Source: an uncultured Actinobaculum sp. (GTDB taxonomy: Bacteria > Actinomycetota > Actinomycetes > Actinomycetales > Actinomycetaceae). From it: DNA of 43,060 nt. Made by a program: the position numbers and the translations under genes. Positions 1 to 8,919 of the stretch are shown piece after piece (within the stretch, counting starts at the first letter, position 1; every line of letters starts with the position of its first letter). The notes under the pieces are model-generated. The model did no database searches, was not told the origin of the DNA, and worked only from the letters and a program-made list of their open reading frames with translations. The stretch is taken from contig CALIHR010000023.1 of NCBI GenBank assembly GCA_938020505.1, forward strand, positions 1-43,060. The letters are read 5' to 3'.

Positions 1-1
1 C

Positions 2-772
2 CAACACATCCCCTTCGCAGGCCTGAACGCCGACTACGAATCACTCGGATTCCTCTACTCCAAATGGACCTACGGCGACGCGTTTCCCGAAGACACTCGC
101 AAAAACACGGGACACGAACCCACGGATCCCTTGAACATAAAGCCAAGCCTAGGCGTCGTTTCATCCTGCCCGAACGGTCGCGTCGTAGGAATCGAATGCG
201 GAGACAGTCAAGCAGACTACGCTCCGGTGGAGGAAAACGACCATGTATACTCGATGAAGGGGTATGACGTGCCTCGTGTGATCATGCACGTCGAGAATCC
301 CGTCTCGAAACTCGAGGTGGCCGCCTATCACGCGAACGCCGACGGCTCGAAAGGCAAACCCGCAGGCAAGGACAATATCGTTTTCCAGTCCGACGGAGTG
401 GGAGTCGACATTTCTAATTGGAATTACGCTTGGGACGGGACGGTCGCCTCGGACAACGGCAAGGCTCCCGTTCCCGACGGGCGGTATGTTTTGGAGGTGA
501 CCGCGACCAAGGGAACCGGCCACGCCCAAAACGGCAAAAACACCGATGTGTTCACATCCCGGCCCTTCGTCGTCCGGTCCAACCCCGGAGCCACGCCGAG
601 CCCAACCGCCTCCCCCGGCCAGACAGCCACGCCGACGGCAATCCCAACGGCCAAACCAACGTCGTCCGCCAAACCGACGGGGCAGCCCGCACCGTCGCCG
701 TCGGGATCGCAGCGTCCCACAGCGACCCCTCCAGCCGGATCGGCGAAAACATCGCAGCACACCCGCAAATGA
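2..772 (+). CDS. Secreted S8 (subtilisin-like) protease, C-terminal part, cut by window edge
   Basis: The frame is open from base 2 to the TGA at 770-772, so only the last 256 residues or so are seen. They align closely with the region after the catalytic domain of the complete S8 protease at 1175-4942: both share IPFAGLN, SSCPNGRVV, DYAPV, HVYSMKGYDVPRV and the VTKGTGH-QN block, a probable Fn3/beta-sandwich module. It is therefore inferred to be the 3' end of a paralogous subtilase; the catalytic residues lie outside the window. The tail (about residues 195-256 of the visible part) is rich in Pro, Thr, Ser and Ala, like a wall-spanning linker, but has no LPxTG signal and none of the FG-GAP repeats that end its neighbour. 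An internal TTG at 131 is not a credible start because homology continues upstream of it. Confidence 0.85.
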   Translation, partial: QHIPFAGLNADYESLGFLYSKWTYGDAFPEDTRKNTGHEPTDPLNIKPSLGVVSSCPNGRVVGIECGDSQADYAPVEENDHVYSMKGYDVPRVIMHVENPVSKLEVAAYHANADGSKGKPAGKDNIVFQSDGVGVDISNWNYAWDGTVASDNGKAPVPDGRYVLEVTATKGTGHAQNGKNTDVFTSRPFVVRSNPGATPSPTASPGQTATPTAIPTAKPTSSAKPTGQPAPSPSGSQRPTATPPAGSAKTSQHTRK

Positions 773-782
773 TCTGACGGGA

Positions 783-816
783 GCCTGGTGAAAGCAACGG
801 AAGCCCGGTGAAAGCA
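783..816 (+). repeat. Short imperfect duplication after the first protease gene
   Basis: A 14-base unit (gcctggtgaaagca) recurs 20 bases later with one change, starting 10 bases past the stop codon. The rest of 773-1038 holds no credible gene: the small frames there lack ribosome binding sites and look low-complexity. Confidence 0.5.
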
Positions 817-1038
817 TGGCATTCAGCGGAAAGCCAGCGATGGCCCGGCGCATGTGCTGGACATTTCTCGAGACGAATGGCCAGCCGGCCGCCCGAGGCG
901 CTCAGCGAGACACTCGCAGGCTTCCACTGGACAACGGCAAGTCAAGTCGGCATTCGCCCATCGGCAAGAAGGGAAATACAACTCACAACACTCCTGAGTC
1001 AAAGCAATAGACAGTAGAAGACAGATCAATATATAACG

Positions 1039-1074
1039 AGTTGCCGTGGCCTCAAATTCGAGGCCACGGCAACT
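1039..1074 (+). terminator. Perfect inverted repeat, likely terminator of the first protease gene
   Basis: A 15-bp perfect stem (arms at 1039-1053 and 1060-1074) with a 6-base loop lies in the AT-rich gap between the two protease genes. There is no long T tract after it, which is common for actinobacterial terminators. Confidence 0.6.
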
Positions 1075-1090
1075 TACATGAAATTAACCG

Positions 1091-1119
1091 TTGATTCCGG
1101 TCCCTATCGCACCGATAAT
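1091..1119 (+). promoter_or_regulatory. Promoter of the S8 protease gene at 1175
   Basis: TTGATT (1091-1096), a 17-base spacer and GATAAT (1114-1119) form a near-consensus housekeeping promoter. Transcription would begin about 50 bases before the ATG, giving a leader with a Shine-Dalgarno. Confidence 0.6.
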
Positions 1120-1130
1120 TGACCCTGGGT

Positions 1131-1151
1131 AGCCTGACTCACCAACAGGCT
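1131..1151 (+). other. Small hairpin in the protease leader
   Basis: AGCCTG (1131-1136) and CAGGCT (1146-1151) can pair across a 9-base loop, ending 10 bases before the GAAGGG ribosome binding site. It could affect translation or mRNA stability; no function can be shown from sequence. Confidence 0.3.
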
Positions 1152-1174
1152 CCTAGCAATGAAGGGAAATATCC

Positions 1175-4100
1175 ATGAAACACTCTCATTGGCGGGGACG
1201 CTCACTTGCGTTCTTCAGTGCCATCGGGATCGCAATCGGCGTCGTCTCCTCTCCGATTCACGCCGATCCTCCCAAAACTCCTCCCACGCCTTTGGACCCG
1301 AACAGTCTCCAAAAGAAAGCGGAAAGCACGCCGGGGTTCACCGGAAAATGGTTCGTACAGCTGGCATCGAAGCCGACGATATCGGGAGGGTCGCCGCAGG
1401 CGATCTCTTCCCAGCAAAAGACTTTCGGCTCGGACGTTTCGTCACGCGTGCAAGTGACCGAGAAACACTCGCGTCTGTGGAACGGCGTGGTTGTCAAAAC
1501 CGATAAGGCGGGGCTTGAGGAGGTCGTCAAGGCCTCGAACGTCAAAGCCGTCTTCCCCGTTCTCAGCGTCGCGATGCCGAAGAACCAGAAATCCAAGGTT
1601 CTCCCGCAAATGCGAAGGGCCGGCGCGATGACCGGCGTCCCTTACGCCCACAAGGAGTTGGGCCTGACGGGCAAAGGGATGAAGATCGGGATCATCGACA
1701 CCGGCATCGACATCGACCATCCCGCCTTCGGCGGATCGGGCACACCCGGATCGGCGACCTTCCCCACGGCCAAGGTCGTCGCCGGATACGACTTTGTCGG
1801 CGACAGGTATAACTCAGACATCAATTCCGACGCCTACGACCCCAATCCCGTCCCCGACTCGGTCCCCAACGACTGCCATGGCCACGGAACCCATGTCGCG
1901 GGCATCGCGGCAGGCAACGACCCCACAACCAATTTCCGTGGCGTCGCGCCGAACGCGCTCTTGGGCGCGTACAGGGTTTTCGGGTGCGACGGCGCGACCG
2001 ACACGGGCGTCATGCTCACCGCGATGGAGCGTGCCTCGAGGGACGGCATGAACGTCGTCAACATGTCGATTGGCGCGCCCTACATGACGTGGCCGGAGTA
2101 TCCCACCGCCGCCGCCGCAGACGCCCTCGTCAATTCCGGCGTGGTCGTGACCGTCTCCCAGGGGAATGAAGGCAACTACGGCACGTTCTCGGGCAGCGCC
2201 CCGGCGGTGTCCTCCAAGGCCATCGCCGTCGGGTCGGTGGACAACAACGGTTTGCTTCTATCGACTTTCACGACGGCCGACGGAGCCTCCTACACATACA
2301 TGCCCGTCAACGGCGCCGCCGCCCCTCCGACGACTGGAAGCGCTCAGCTCGCCGCATACCCCGACGGACAGAAGACCGGAGCGGTCGACCTTCCCGGGAA
2401 GCCTTTCGAAGGAAAGGTGGCGCTGGTTGCCAGAGGCAATTCCAGTTTTGCCGAAAAGGCCGCCGCCGCACAGGCCGACGGCGCCGTCGGCCTGTTGATC
2501 TACAACAATGAAGACGGCATCGTCAAGGCCTCGATCCGCCCGACGACCGATCTCCCGGTCGGCACGATCACCAAGGAGCAGGGTGAAAAGCTCGAGGGGC
2601 TCATAGCGAAGGGCGCGGGGAACAGCCCCGTGATCACCTGGACGGACAAGCAAGAGCCGATCGTCGACCCCGACACGGCCACAATGGTCTCCACCTTCTC
2701 GGCGTGGGGAATGACGGCCGACCTCAAGCTCAAACCGGACGTCCTCGCCCCCGGCGGCGAGATCACATCCGCCTATCCCCTGGACAAACAGACCGCGAAA
2801 AAGGGCTACGCCGAACTCTCGGGAACCTCGATGGCCGCTCCGCACACAGCGGGAGCAGCCGCGCTGGTGCTCGAATCCAATCCGTCGGCCTCCCCCGACG
2901 CAGTGAAGGCTGTGCTCCAAAACACGGCCGGCCCCGTTCTCCTTTCCTACCCGATACAGCGCGGATTCCCCTCGCAGGCGCGGATTCAAGAGCCCGTCCA
3001 ACACCAGGGCGCGGGTCTCATCGACATTCCTGCCGCCGTTTCCCAAGCGAATTCCTATGCCGCACCCGGAAAGGGAAAGGGAGTCTCCACTGTGACCCCG
3101 TCGAAGATTTCGCTGGGCGACACAGATTCGAACGATCCGACAGATCTGACGATCACAAACAATTCCGACAAGGAGAAGACGTACACCCTCGGCTCCGATC
3201 TGAATGCGGCAGGAACGTACGGGCCGAACACCCGTCTCCAATACGCCCCGCAATTGAACACCAAGGTTGCGTTCTCCGCGGACAAGGTGACGGTTCCCGC
3301 CCATTCGACGCGAACGGTGAAGGCAACCGTCACCCCGCCCAGCGCCTACAGTTCCTACGCAACGGGAACAGCGGTGAAGACGAAGCTCCCCCACATGACG
3401 ATGTACGGCGGCTACATCACGTTGAAGGACGACGCCGGGCGCCTTCAGCGGATTCCCTTCGCCGGTCTCAACGGAGACTACGAATCGAGAGAGGCAATCA
3501 GTTCGAAATGGACGTACGGCGACATCTACGACAGTAAGACCCTCGACTTCATGCGCCGCGAGCCCAAGGAGCCGTTCAATGTCCCGCCCTCGCTCGTGAG
3601 GGTCTCCTCGTGCCCGAACGGCCGCGTTGTGGCCTCTGACTGCGCAGACGACAATGTAGATTATGCACCGGTCACCCAAAAAGACCACGTGTATTCCATG
3701 AAGGGCTACGACGTCCCGAGAGTCCGTCTGCATGTGGAAACTCCCGTCAAGAACATGAAAATATACGTCAACGCCGTAGGCCCCGACGGCAAAAAGCAGG
3801 GCCGGTCGGTTCCGGTGCATCAGGTGTACGACAACGACGGCGTCGGCGCGGACAGGAGCTTCCAGACGTTCTCCTGGGACGGACGGGTCAAAAAAAATGG
3901 CAAGTTCCAACAGGTCGACGACGGCCGCTACGTCATGTCCGTAATCGTGACCAAGGGCACCGGCCACCCTCAAAACTCGAAGGACGCCTCTGAACGTTAC
4001 GAGACCCCGCCCTTCGTCGTCCGTTCGCTCGCCGACGCGAGCCCGACGCCCACGGCCTCGCCGACCGACTCGCCGAGCCCGACGCCCACGGCCTCGCCGA

Positions 4101-4942
4101 CCGAGTCGCCCAAGCCGACGCCGACGCCCACGGCCTCGCCGACGACTGACCAGCCAAGTCCAACTCCCACGGCCTCGCCGACCGAGTCGCCCAAGCCGAC
4201 GCCGACGCCCACGGCCTCGCCGACGACTGACCAGCCAAGTCCAACTCCCACGGACTCGCCTGAGCCGAGCCCGTCCCCGACAGCCGATCCCGGCGGATCG
4301 ACGGTCACCACCTACACCGATTGGACCGCCGACTCGGCCCAGCCTGCCACGCCCATCGGCAAAGGCGCCCCCTACGCCGGCGACTTCACCGGGAAAGGCA
4401 AGGACGGCTTCATCACTCGACAAGGCGCGACCTTCACATTTGAAGGCAAGTCCTTCACTTACGGACGCGCGGACGACGCCGTCTTGACCGGCGATTTCGA
4501 CGGCGACGGCAAGGACAGCGTCGCCGTCGTGCGAGGCAACCGCATCTACATCAAGAACAGCCTCGCCGGAGGCGACGCCGACGCCGTCTTGACCTATGGG
4601 CGCGAGGGCGACACGTTCCTGGCCGGCGATTTCGACGGCGACGGCAAGGACAGCGTCGCCGTCGTGCGAGGCAATCACATCTACGTCAAGAACACTCTGA
4701 CCGGAGGCGAGGCCGACGTCGACTTCACATATGGACGGAAGGGCGACGCCTACCTTGTCGGAGACTGGAACGGCGACGGGAAGGACACCTTCGCGATTCG
4801 CCGAGCCAACGTCTATCACTTGAGAAATTCGTTGAGCGGAGGGAACGCTGACGCGACCCATGCCTTCGCCCAGCCCGACACCGACGTGCTCACCGGCAAC
4901 TGGACCGGCTCCGGCAAGCACACCCCCGCCACGCACCCGTAG
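1175..4942 (+). CDS. Secreted S8 family serine protease with I9, PA and FG-GAP-like repeat domains
   Basis: 1255 residues. ATG 1175 follows GAAGGG at 1161-1166. A signal peptide (1-30, cleavage after IHA) directs export. An inhibitor-I9-like propeptide (about 52-135) precedes the catalytic domain: Asp175 in IIDTGID, His237 in CHGHGTHVAG, oxyanion Asn331 in SQGNEG and Ser552 in SGTSMAAPH. A protease-associated insert lies near residues 395-490, as in C5a-peptidase/lactocepin-type subtilases. Beta-sandwich regions (about 630-950) match the paralog at 2-772. A Pro/Thr/Ser linker (about 955-1045) leads to a C-terminal domain of 45-residue repeats with DFDGDGKDS calcium-loop-like motifs. No LPxTG is present, so the repeats may hold it on the surface; that is inference. 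Likely role: extracellular or cell-surface proteolysis for nutrition or host interaction. Confidence 0.93.
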   Translation: MKHSHWRGRSLAFFSAIGIAIGVVSSPIHADPPKTPPTPLDPNSLQKKAESTPGFTGKWFVQLASKPTISGGSPQAISSQQKTFGSDVSSRVQVTEKHSRLWNGVVVKTDKAGLEEVVKASNVKAVFPVLSVAMPKNQKSKVLPQMRRAGAMTGVPYAHKELGLTGKGMKIGIIDTGIDIDHPAFGGSGTPGSATFPTAKVVAGYDFVGDRYNSDINSDAYDPNPVPDSVPNDCHGHGTHVAGIAAGNDPTTNFRGVAPNALLGAYRVFGCDGATDTGVMLTAMERASRDGMNVVNMSIGAPYMTWPEYPTAAAADALVNSGVVVTVSQGNEGNYGTFSGSAPAVSSKAIAVGSVDNNGLLLSTFTTADGASYTYMPVNGAAAPPTTGSAQLAAYPDGQKTGAVDLPGKPFEGKVALVARGNSSFAEKAAAAQADGAVGLLIYNNEDGIVKASIRPTTDLPVGTITKEQGEKLEGLIAKGAGNSPVITWTDKQEPIVDPDTATMVSTFSAWGMTADLKLKPDVLAPGGEITSAYPLDKQTAKKGYAELSGTSMAAPHTAGAAALVLESNPSASPDAVKAVLQNTAGPVLLSYPIQRGFPSQARIQEPVQHQGAGLIDIPAAVSQANSYAAPGKGKGVSTVTPSKISLGDTDSNDPTDLTITNNSDKEKTYTLGSDLNAAGTYGPNTRLQYAPQLNTKVAFSADKVTVPAHSTRTVKATVTPPSAYSSYATGTAVKTKLPHMTMYGGYITLKDDAGRLQRIPFAGLNGDYESREAISSKWTYGDIYDSKTLDFMRREPKEPFNVPPSLVRVSSCPNGRVVASDCADDNVDYAPVTQKDHVYSMKGYDVPRVRLHVETPVKNMKIYVNAVGPDGKKQGRSVPVHQVYDNDGVGADRSFQTFSWDGRVKKNGKFQQVDDGRYVMSVIVTKGTGHPQNSKDASERYETPPFVVRSLADASPTPTASPTDSPSPTPTASPTESPKPTPTPTASPTTDQPSPTPTASPTESPKPTPTPTASPTTDQPSPTPTDSPEPSPSPTADPGGSTVTTYTDWTADSAQPATPIGKGAPYAGDFTGKGKDGFITRQGATFTFEGKSFTYGRADDAVLTGDFDGDGKDSVAVVRGNRIYIKNSLAGGDADAVLTYGREGDTFLAGDFDGDGKDSVAVVRGNHIYVKNTLTGGEADVDFTYGRKGDAYLVGDWNGDGKDTFAIRRANVYHLRNSLSGGNADATHAFAQPDTDVLTGNWTGSGKHTPATHP
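4085..4253 (+). repeat. 81-bp tandem repeat coding a Pro/Thr/Ser linker
   Basis: Two nearly identical 81-bp units (4085-4165 and 4166-4246) plus the start of a third code 27-residue blocks of the PTPTASPT type. The period is a multiple of three, so copy-number change would lengthen or shorten the linker without a frameshift. Confidence 0.85.
4488..4790 (+). repeat. 135-bp coding repeats (FG-GAP-like)
   Basis: Successive 45-residue units each carry a DxDGDGKD loop and an IYIKNSLAGG-type segment. The stretch around 4488-4537 recurs almost base for base 135 bases later, which indicates recent duplication; a third unit (about 4755) is more diverged. Confidence 0.8.
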
Positions 4943-4975
4943 CGGGCCAGCCGAGGCGATCGGCCGCCGCGGCGA

Positions 4976-5021
4976 AAAGGCGCCCAACCGCAGCCCCATC
5001 GGCTCGCGGTTGGGCGCCTTT
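4976..5021. terminator. Strong bidirectional terminator between convergent genes
   Basis: A perfect 16-bp stem (4976-4991 with 5006-5021), closed further by AGCC/GGCT inside the loop, lies 34 bases after the S8 protease stop. Its arms begin with AAA and end with TTT, so it can act for the S8 gene (+) and for the convergent M3 peptidase (-). Confidence 0.85.
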
Positions 5022-5168
5022 GGCGATTGGGAGCCCAGGTCTCGGCAGTCGTCGAGCCCAGACCTCGTGGCGAACGACAAGCTCAGGCTTCCTGGCCGGT
5101 CGGCGGTCGAGCCCCGTGCCCTTGACGAACGGCCCGGGCTTAGCCCGGAGCCTTCGTCGGCGCGTGTT

Positions 5169-7187
5169 TCAGAGCAGGCGTTTGCGCCGCAGCAAGGCCC
5201 GGGTGTCGACCGGGCGCCCGAGGAGCCTTTCGAAGCCTTCGAGCGGATTGCGTGAGTTTCCCCGGCTGAGCACTTCGGCCGCCATCCTCGCCCCGGCCTC
5301 GCGATTGAGGCCGCCGTCGCCGTCTTTCGCGGCGACCGTCCGGAACCAGTCTGCGGTGTCGGCGTCGAGGGCCTCGCTCCACAGGTAGGAGTAGTAGCCC
5401 GCGGAATAGTCGCTCGAGAAGACATGGTTGAAGTAGCAGCTTCGATACCGGGGAGGGATCCAGGGGCTTGCGATTCCAAGCCTCTCAAGGGTCGCCTTTT
5501 CGAACTCTTCGACGTCGTCGGGGCTCTCGGGAAGGTCGGCGGACGTGCGGTCGTGCCAGGCCTGGTCCAAAAGCACCGCCTGCAGCATTTCGGACATTCG
5601 GAACCCAGCGCCGAAACCCTCGGCGGCGGACAGCGAGGCCGCCAAATCCTGCGGCATAGGCTCGCCCGTGGCGAAATGCCGAGCGTAGTTCGACAGCACC
5701 TCCGGGTGCCTGGCCCATATTTCGTTGACCTGCGAAGGATATTCGACGAAGTCGCGCGGAACGCCGGCGCCCGCGGCGGAAGGCCATTCGACGTCGGAGA
5801 GCAGGCTGTGCAGGGCGTGCCCGAATTCGTGGAAGGCCGTCTCGACCTCGTCCCACGTCAGCAGCGCGGGCTCTCCCTCGGGCGGCCGCGTGACGTTGAG
5901 ATTGTTGCAGACGACGACGCAGCCTCCCCCGCGTCGCGAAGCCTGCCGGATTGTGTGCATCCAGGCGCCGCCGCGCTTGCCGGTCCGCGCGAAATAGTCC
6001 CCCAGGAAGAGGCCTGCGAGGGCGCCGTCCTCGCGGCGAACCTCCCACGCCTTGACGCCCTCGGCGTATCCGCGCAGGTCCGGCCTCGCGGCGAACGTCA
6101 GCCCGTAAAGCCTGTTCGCGGCGTAGAAGACGCCTCTTTCGACGACGTTCGTCAGCTCCAGGTAGGGCGCCAGCGCCTCGGTGTCCAGCTGGAACCGCTC
6201 GCGGGCGAGGGCGTCGCGGAAGTAGAGCCAGTCCGCCGGGGCGACCGGCGCCCCGGCATACGCCTCAAGCGCCTCGTGCTCGGCTTCGGCGTTGCGTTGG
6301 GCGGGTTCGATCATCGGCTCGAGGAGGCCGTGAATGGCCTGCGTAGACCCGGCCGTTTGCTGGGCGGCGACATACTGGGCGTAGGTGGAGTAGCCGAGAA
6401 GCTGCGCCTTTTCGGCCCGAAGGCGCGCGAGCGCGAGGACGATGCGGCGGGTGTCAGTCGCGGGGTCGCTCCCGTCGCCCCGCGCCGTCGAAGCCTCGAA
6501 AATCCGTTCGCGGACGTCGGGGCGCGCGAGGGAAGATTGGACGGGCTGCTGAGTGGGAAGGCGGAGGACGGCGAGGTAGGGCTTGCCCTTTGCCAGTTTC
6601 GGGTTCGATTCGGCGTCGGCCGCCAAACCGGCCTTCTGGGACTCGCTCAGGCCTTCGGCCTCCTCCTCCGCCAACGGGACCGATCCGGCGAGCTGGGCTT
6701 TGAGCGCCAGCCGCCCGAACTCGGTCGTCAGATCCGCCGCCTCCTTGTTGATTGCGCGCAGCCGCTCTTGGGCGGCGGCGTCAAGGTGGCAGCCGTGGGC
6801 GCGAAACGCCTTAAGATGCTCTGACACGCACCAAGCCGTTTCCGGGTCGAGCTCGGCGGACGCCAGAGCCTTGAAACGGCCGTACAGCCGCGAGTCCAGG
6901 TAGACGTCGTCTTCATGCTCGACTATGAGGGGGTTGAGCCTGGCCTCGGCGGCATGCCATTCGTCGCCGCCGACGGAGGCCGCGAATGTGTGCAGCACAT
7001 CGACTGCCTCTTCCAAACGTTGGGCTTCCAGTTCGAAGGGCAGAAGCGTGTTCTCGACGGTTGCCGGATCCTGAGACGAAGCGATCGCCTCCAGAAGCGC
7101 ACGACGGCCCTCAAGCTTCTTGCGTATGTCGGCTTCGAGCCGATCGGGGTCGACGTCGGTGAAATCGGGTAATCCAAAGTCCTCCAT
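5169..7187 (-). CDS. M3 family zinc metallopeptidase (oligopeptidase A / dipeptidyl carboxypeptidase type)
   Basis: 672 residues, the usual length for the M3A family (PrlC/Dcp). The zinc site is clear: HEFGH at 453-457 with the third ligand Glu482 in the DFVEYPSQ motif, followed by the family's conserved C-terminal segment. There is no signal peptide, so it is expected to act in the cytoplasm, trimming short peptides from protein turnover. The ATG at 7187 has no Shine-Dalgarno but is preceded at 6 nt by TAAAAT, consistent with a leaderless transcript. The gene stands alone, convergent with the S8 protease gene. Whether it is an endopeptidase or a dipeptidyl carboxypeptidase cannot be told from sequence. 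Confidence 0.95.
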   Translation of the reverse strand: MEDFGLPDFTDVDPDRLEADIRKKLEGRRALLEAIASSQDPATVENTLLPFELEAQRLEEAVDVLHTFAASVGGDEWHAAEARLNPLIVEHEDDVYLDSRLYGRFKALASAELDPETAWCVSEHLKAFRAHGCHLDAAAQERLRAINKEAADLTTEFGRLALKAQLAGSVPLAEEEAEGLSESQKAGLAADAESNPKLAKGKPYLAVLRLPTQQPVQSSLARPDVRERIFEASTARGDGSDPATDTRRIVLALARLRAEKAQLLGYSTYAQYVAAQQTAGSTQAIHGLLEPMIEPAQRNAEAEHEALEAYAGAPVAPADWLYFRDALARERFQLDTEALAPYLELTNVVERGVFYAANRLYGLTFAARPDLRGYAEGVKAWEVRREDGALAGLFLGDYFARTGKRGGAWMHTIRQASRRGGGCVVVCNNLNVTRPPEGEPALLTWDEVETAFHEFGHALHSLLSDVEWPSAAGAGVPRDFVEYPSQVNEIWARHPEVLSNYARHFATGEPMPQDLAASLSAAEGFGAGFRMSEMLQAVLLDQAWHDRTSADLPESPDDVEEFEKATLERLGIASPWIPPRYRSCYFNHVFSSDYSAGYYSYLWSEALDADTADWFRTVAAKDGDGGLNREAGARMAAEVLSRGNSRNPLEGFERLLGRPVDTRALLRRKRLL

Positions 7188-7193
7188 GGCCAG

Positions 7194-7199
7194 ATTTTA
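7194..7199 (-). promoter_or_regulatory. -10 box of the leaderless M3 peptidase transcript
   Basis: On the minus strand TAAAAT ends 6 nt before the ATG at 7187, which would put the transcription start at the start codon. No good -35 is seen. Confidence 0.55.
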
Positions 7200-7284
7200 T
7201 CGACTCTGCGCGCTTAGACGGACTTCGCCGCCCGACCGGGGGCGCGTATCCCGGTGCGGGCGGCGAGATCCTGCGTGAAAAGGG

Positions 7285-7839
7285 CTAAGCGTGAATACTA
7301 GCCCCGGCATGCCCAGGCCCGAACGCAGCCGACGACAAATTCGGTGGAATCTGCCGTCTTCCCCGGTTCAGGCAACCCCAATAGGAGGAGCCGGCCTGGA
7401 CGTTGAGACGAATGTTGAACTTGTCCGCTGCGAAGAACTTGTTCCATGTGGCTGAATCCCAGGTTTTCTTAGTCGCTTCGTGACACTGCCGCCCGTCGAT
7501 GAAGAAGGCGGTCCTGCCGGGCGTCCACTCCGCGGCCCGCGTGCGGAACTTTCCGACCGTGTCGAGGCAGCCGCTGGAGCACCGGCGGGAGGCGTCGTTG
7601 AAACCGTCGTTGAAAACGGGGTCGCCCCAGCTTTGAAGACGGCCCGGGCTCTCGCATTCGGCGCCAGCGACAGTCGTTTTCACCGGCGAGTCGGTCGCTT
7701 TGCCTTTGATCGCTTTGACCGGCGACGTCGGCGCGCGGCGCCCGTTTCCGGCAGCCGACGCGACGTTCGGAGCGAGCACGACCCCGGCGACGGACGGCAT
7801 CGCGCAAATGACCCTCGAGGCCCGACGACGGATGGACAT
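7285..7839 (-). pseudogene. Decayed secreted GH16 family glucanase (internal deletions plus frameshift)
   Basis: The frame begins at ATG 7839 after an AAGGAGG ribosome binding site and reads a signal peptide (to about residue 29), then pieces of a GH16 beta-glucanase: SWGDPVFNDGFN (domain start), GCLDTVGKF (an early strand), AEWTPGRTAFFIDGR and FNIRLNVQAGSSYWG (late strands). The catalytic EIDxxE segment and its surroundings, which should lie between GKF and AEWTPG, are missing. After SYWG the frame leaves the family sequence, but the adjacent frame continues it as LPEPGKTADSTEFVV and ends at a stop at 7298-7300, so one base has been lost near 7375-7385. Without catalytic residues the product cannot be an active hydrolase. 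Family assignment rests on remembered GH16 motifs, not on a search. Confidence 0.75.
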
Positions 7840-8902
7840 GCCCCCTCCTTTCAACAAACAACCGCACCGACCCGCGAAACGTCAGAAAACGCAGATCGAT
7901 TCGTCCATTCCCTTGCCCAGTGACACCCGAACGACGCACTGGCTACACTCCGTCAACTAACGATTCATGTTCACCTGCCTTCTAGTATGAACCACACTAT
8001 CATCGAACGTCAAGCACTTTTCGAAAGATCGACCGACAGACTTCGCGACAAAACAAGTGACGATAAAGTTAAGTTAATCAAAGAGATTGCCGCACTCTTT
8101 GAGGCGCCTCGTTTTACGGTTGAGTATTATAACTAAACGACTGCAACGACGGCCGGGCAAATAGCCGCTTGCGGAGCTCCGGCGCCGCTCGCGCTTGCGG
8201 TCAGCCGCTTGCAGCGCTTCCAGCCAGCCGATTGTGCTTGCTGCCAGCCGCTTTCACACCGCCTCGGCCTCGCTCAGCGCTCCCCTCCGGCCTCGCTCAA
8301 CCGAATTCGCCGAGAGAAGAACGCCTCTTCCCCGCGACTTCACACTGAGGCCCCGTCCCGCTTTTGCCTCCAATCGCAAGGAACTCAGCCCCTCAAGAAG
8401 ACATGCGGCCTCAGCCTTGCGCGGGGCGATTCGGGGACTTGCTCCCCATATTCGGGCACGCCCCTTTCATTGTGTAGTTGAAAAGGCTAACATTGACTTG
8501 TCGCCATTAGATACGACGCATGCAAATGCGGAGAAGAACGCGGCAGCCTCCGAGGGCTTTTACGTGACGGGTCCGAAGAGGCAAGGGTCGGGACCGATTG
8601 GCCAATAGGGCCGTGCAGGCATCACCTCCCTTACCTGCGCGGATTCCTCAATCGGGACCGTCCATCGGCGTGACAGCCGATCGGGGCTCGCCTTATTGTC
8701 GGGGCGGGCCCCGATTCATGCCCGCAGGCGTTCCCGCATTGCTCCCACGGCGTTTGCGGCGTGAACGATTTGCGTCCGGCGGGCACAGCGACGTCGAACG
8801 GCCGGCATGTCGACGTCGCCGGTTCTCCGGCATCCTGCGGCGGAGCCTTGGCTTTCAAGAGCGGAAGCCCTGGTTTCCAAGAATGAGGCCGAGCTCCGAC
8901 TT
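7840..8902. other. Spacer of about 1 kb without a convincing gene
   Basis: The first 300 bases are AT-rich and hold the possible GH16 promoter and a weak hairpin (CAAAGAG at 8079-8085 with CTCTTTG at 8095-8101). From 8160 the DNA is GC-rich, with short repeats of the agccgcttg type, and a hairpin with 8-bp arms (8680-8687 with 8708-8715) that could end transcription of the cupin gene. Open frames here, such as 8195-8608, lack ribosome binding sites, domains and normal composition. Decayed genes cannot be excluded. Confidence 0.5.
7985..8014 (-). promoter_or_regulatory. Possible promoter of the GH16 remnant
   Basis: On the minus strand TTGACG (8009-8014), an 18-base spacer and CATACT (7985-7990) resemble a -35/-10 pair, about 145 bases before the start at 7839. 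This AT-rich stretch is the only promoter-like site seen upstream of the remnant. Confidence 0.4.
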
Positions 8903-8919
8903 TCAAGAGTGGGAGCCCT
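8853..8919 (-). repeat. Imperfect repeats on and beyond the cupin stop codon
   Basis: The 19 bases at 8901-8919, which contain the cupin stop codon, recur at 8853-8871 with 17 of 19 identical. A weaker copy lies between them near 8874. All are downstream of the cupin gene in its own direction. Confidence 0.55.

Noticed and set aside
2..4942. Sortase anchoring of the two S8 proteases
   Set aside because: Neither protein ends with LPxTG, a hydrophobic segment and basic residues; one ends in a Pro/Ser/Thr tail and the other in FG-GAP-like repeats.
2258..5488. 1076-residue open frame on the minus strand opposite the S8 protease gene
   Set aside because: It is antisense to a gene with signal peptide, triad and repeats. 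Long antisense frames arise from GC-rich third positions, and the translation is Arg/Gly-rich without any domain.
5424..6824. 466-residue plus-strand frame opposite the M3 peptidase gene
   Set aside because: Antisense to a conserved metallopeptidase with HEFGH and matching family length.
8195..8608. Plus-strand frame of 137 codons in the long spacer
   Set aside because: Low-complexity Ala/Arg/Ser/Pro composition, no start signal, no recognised motif.
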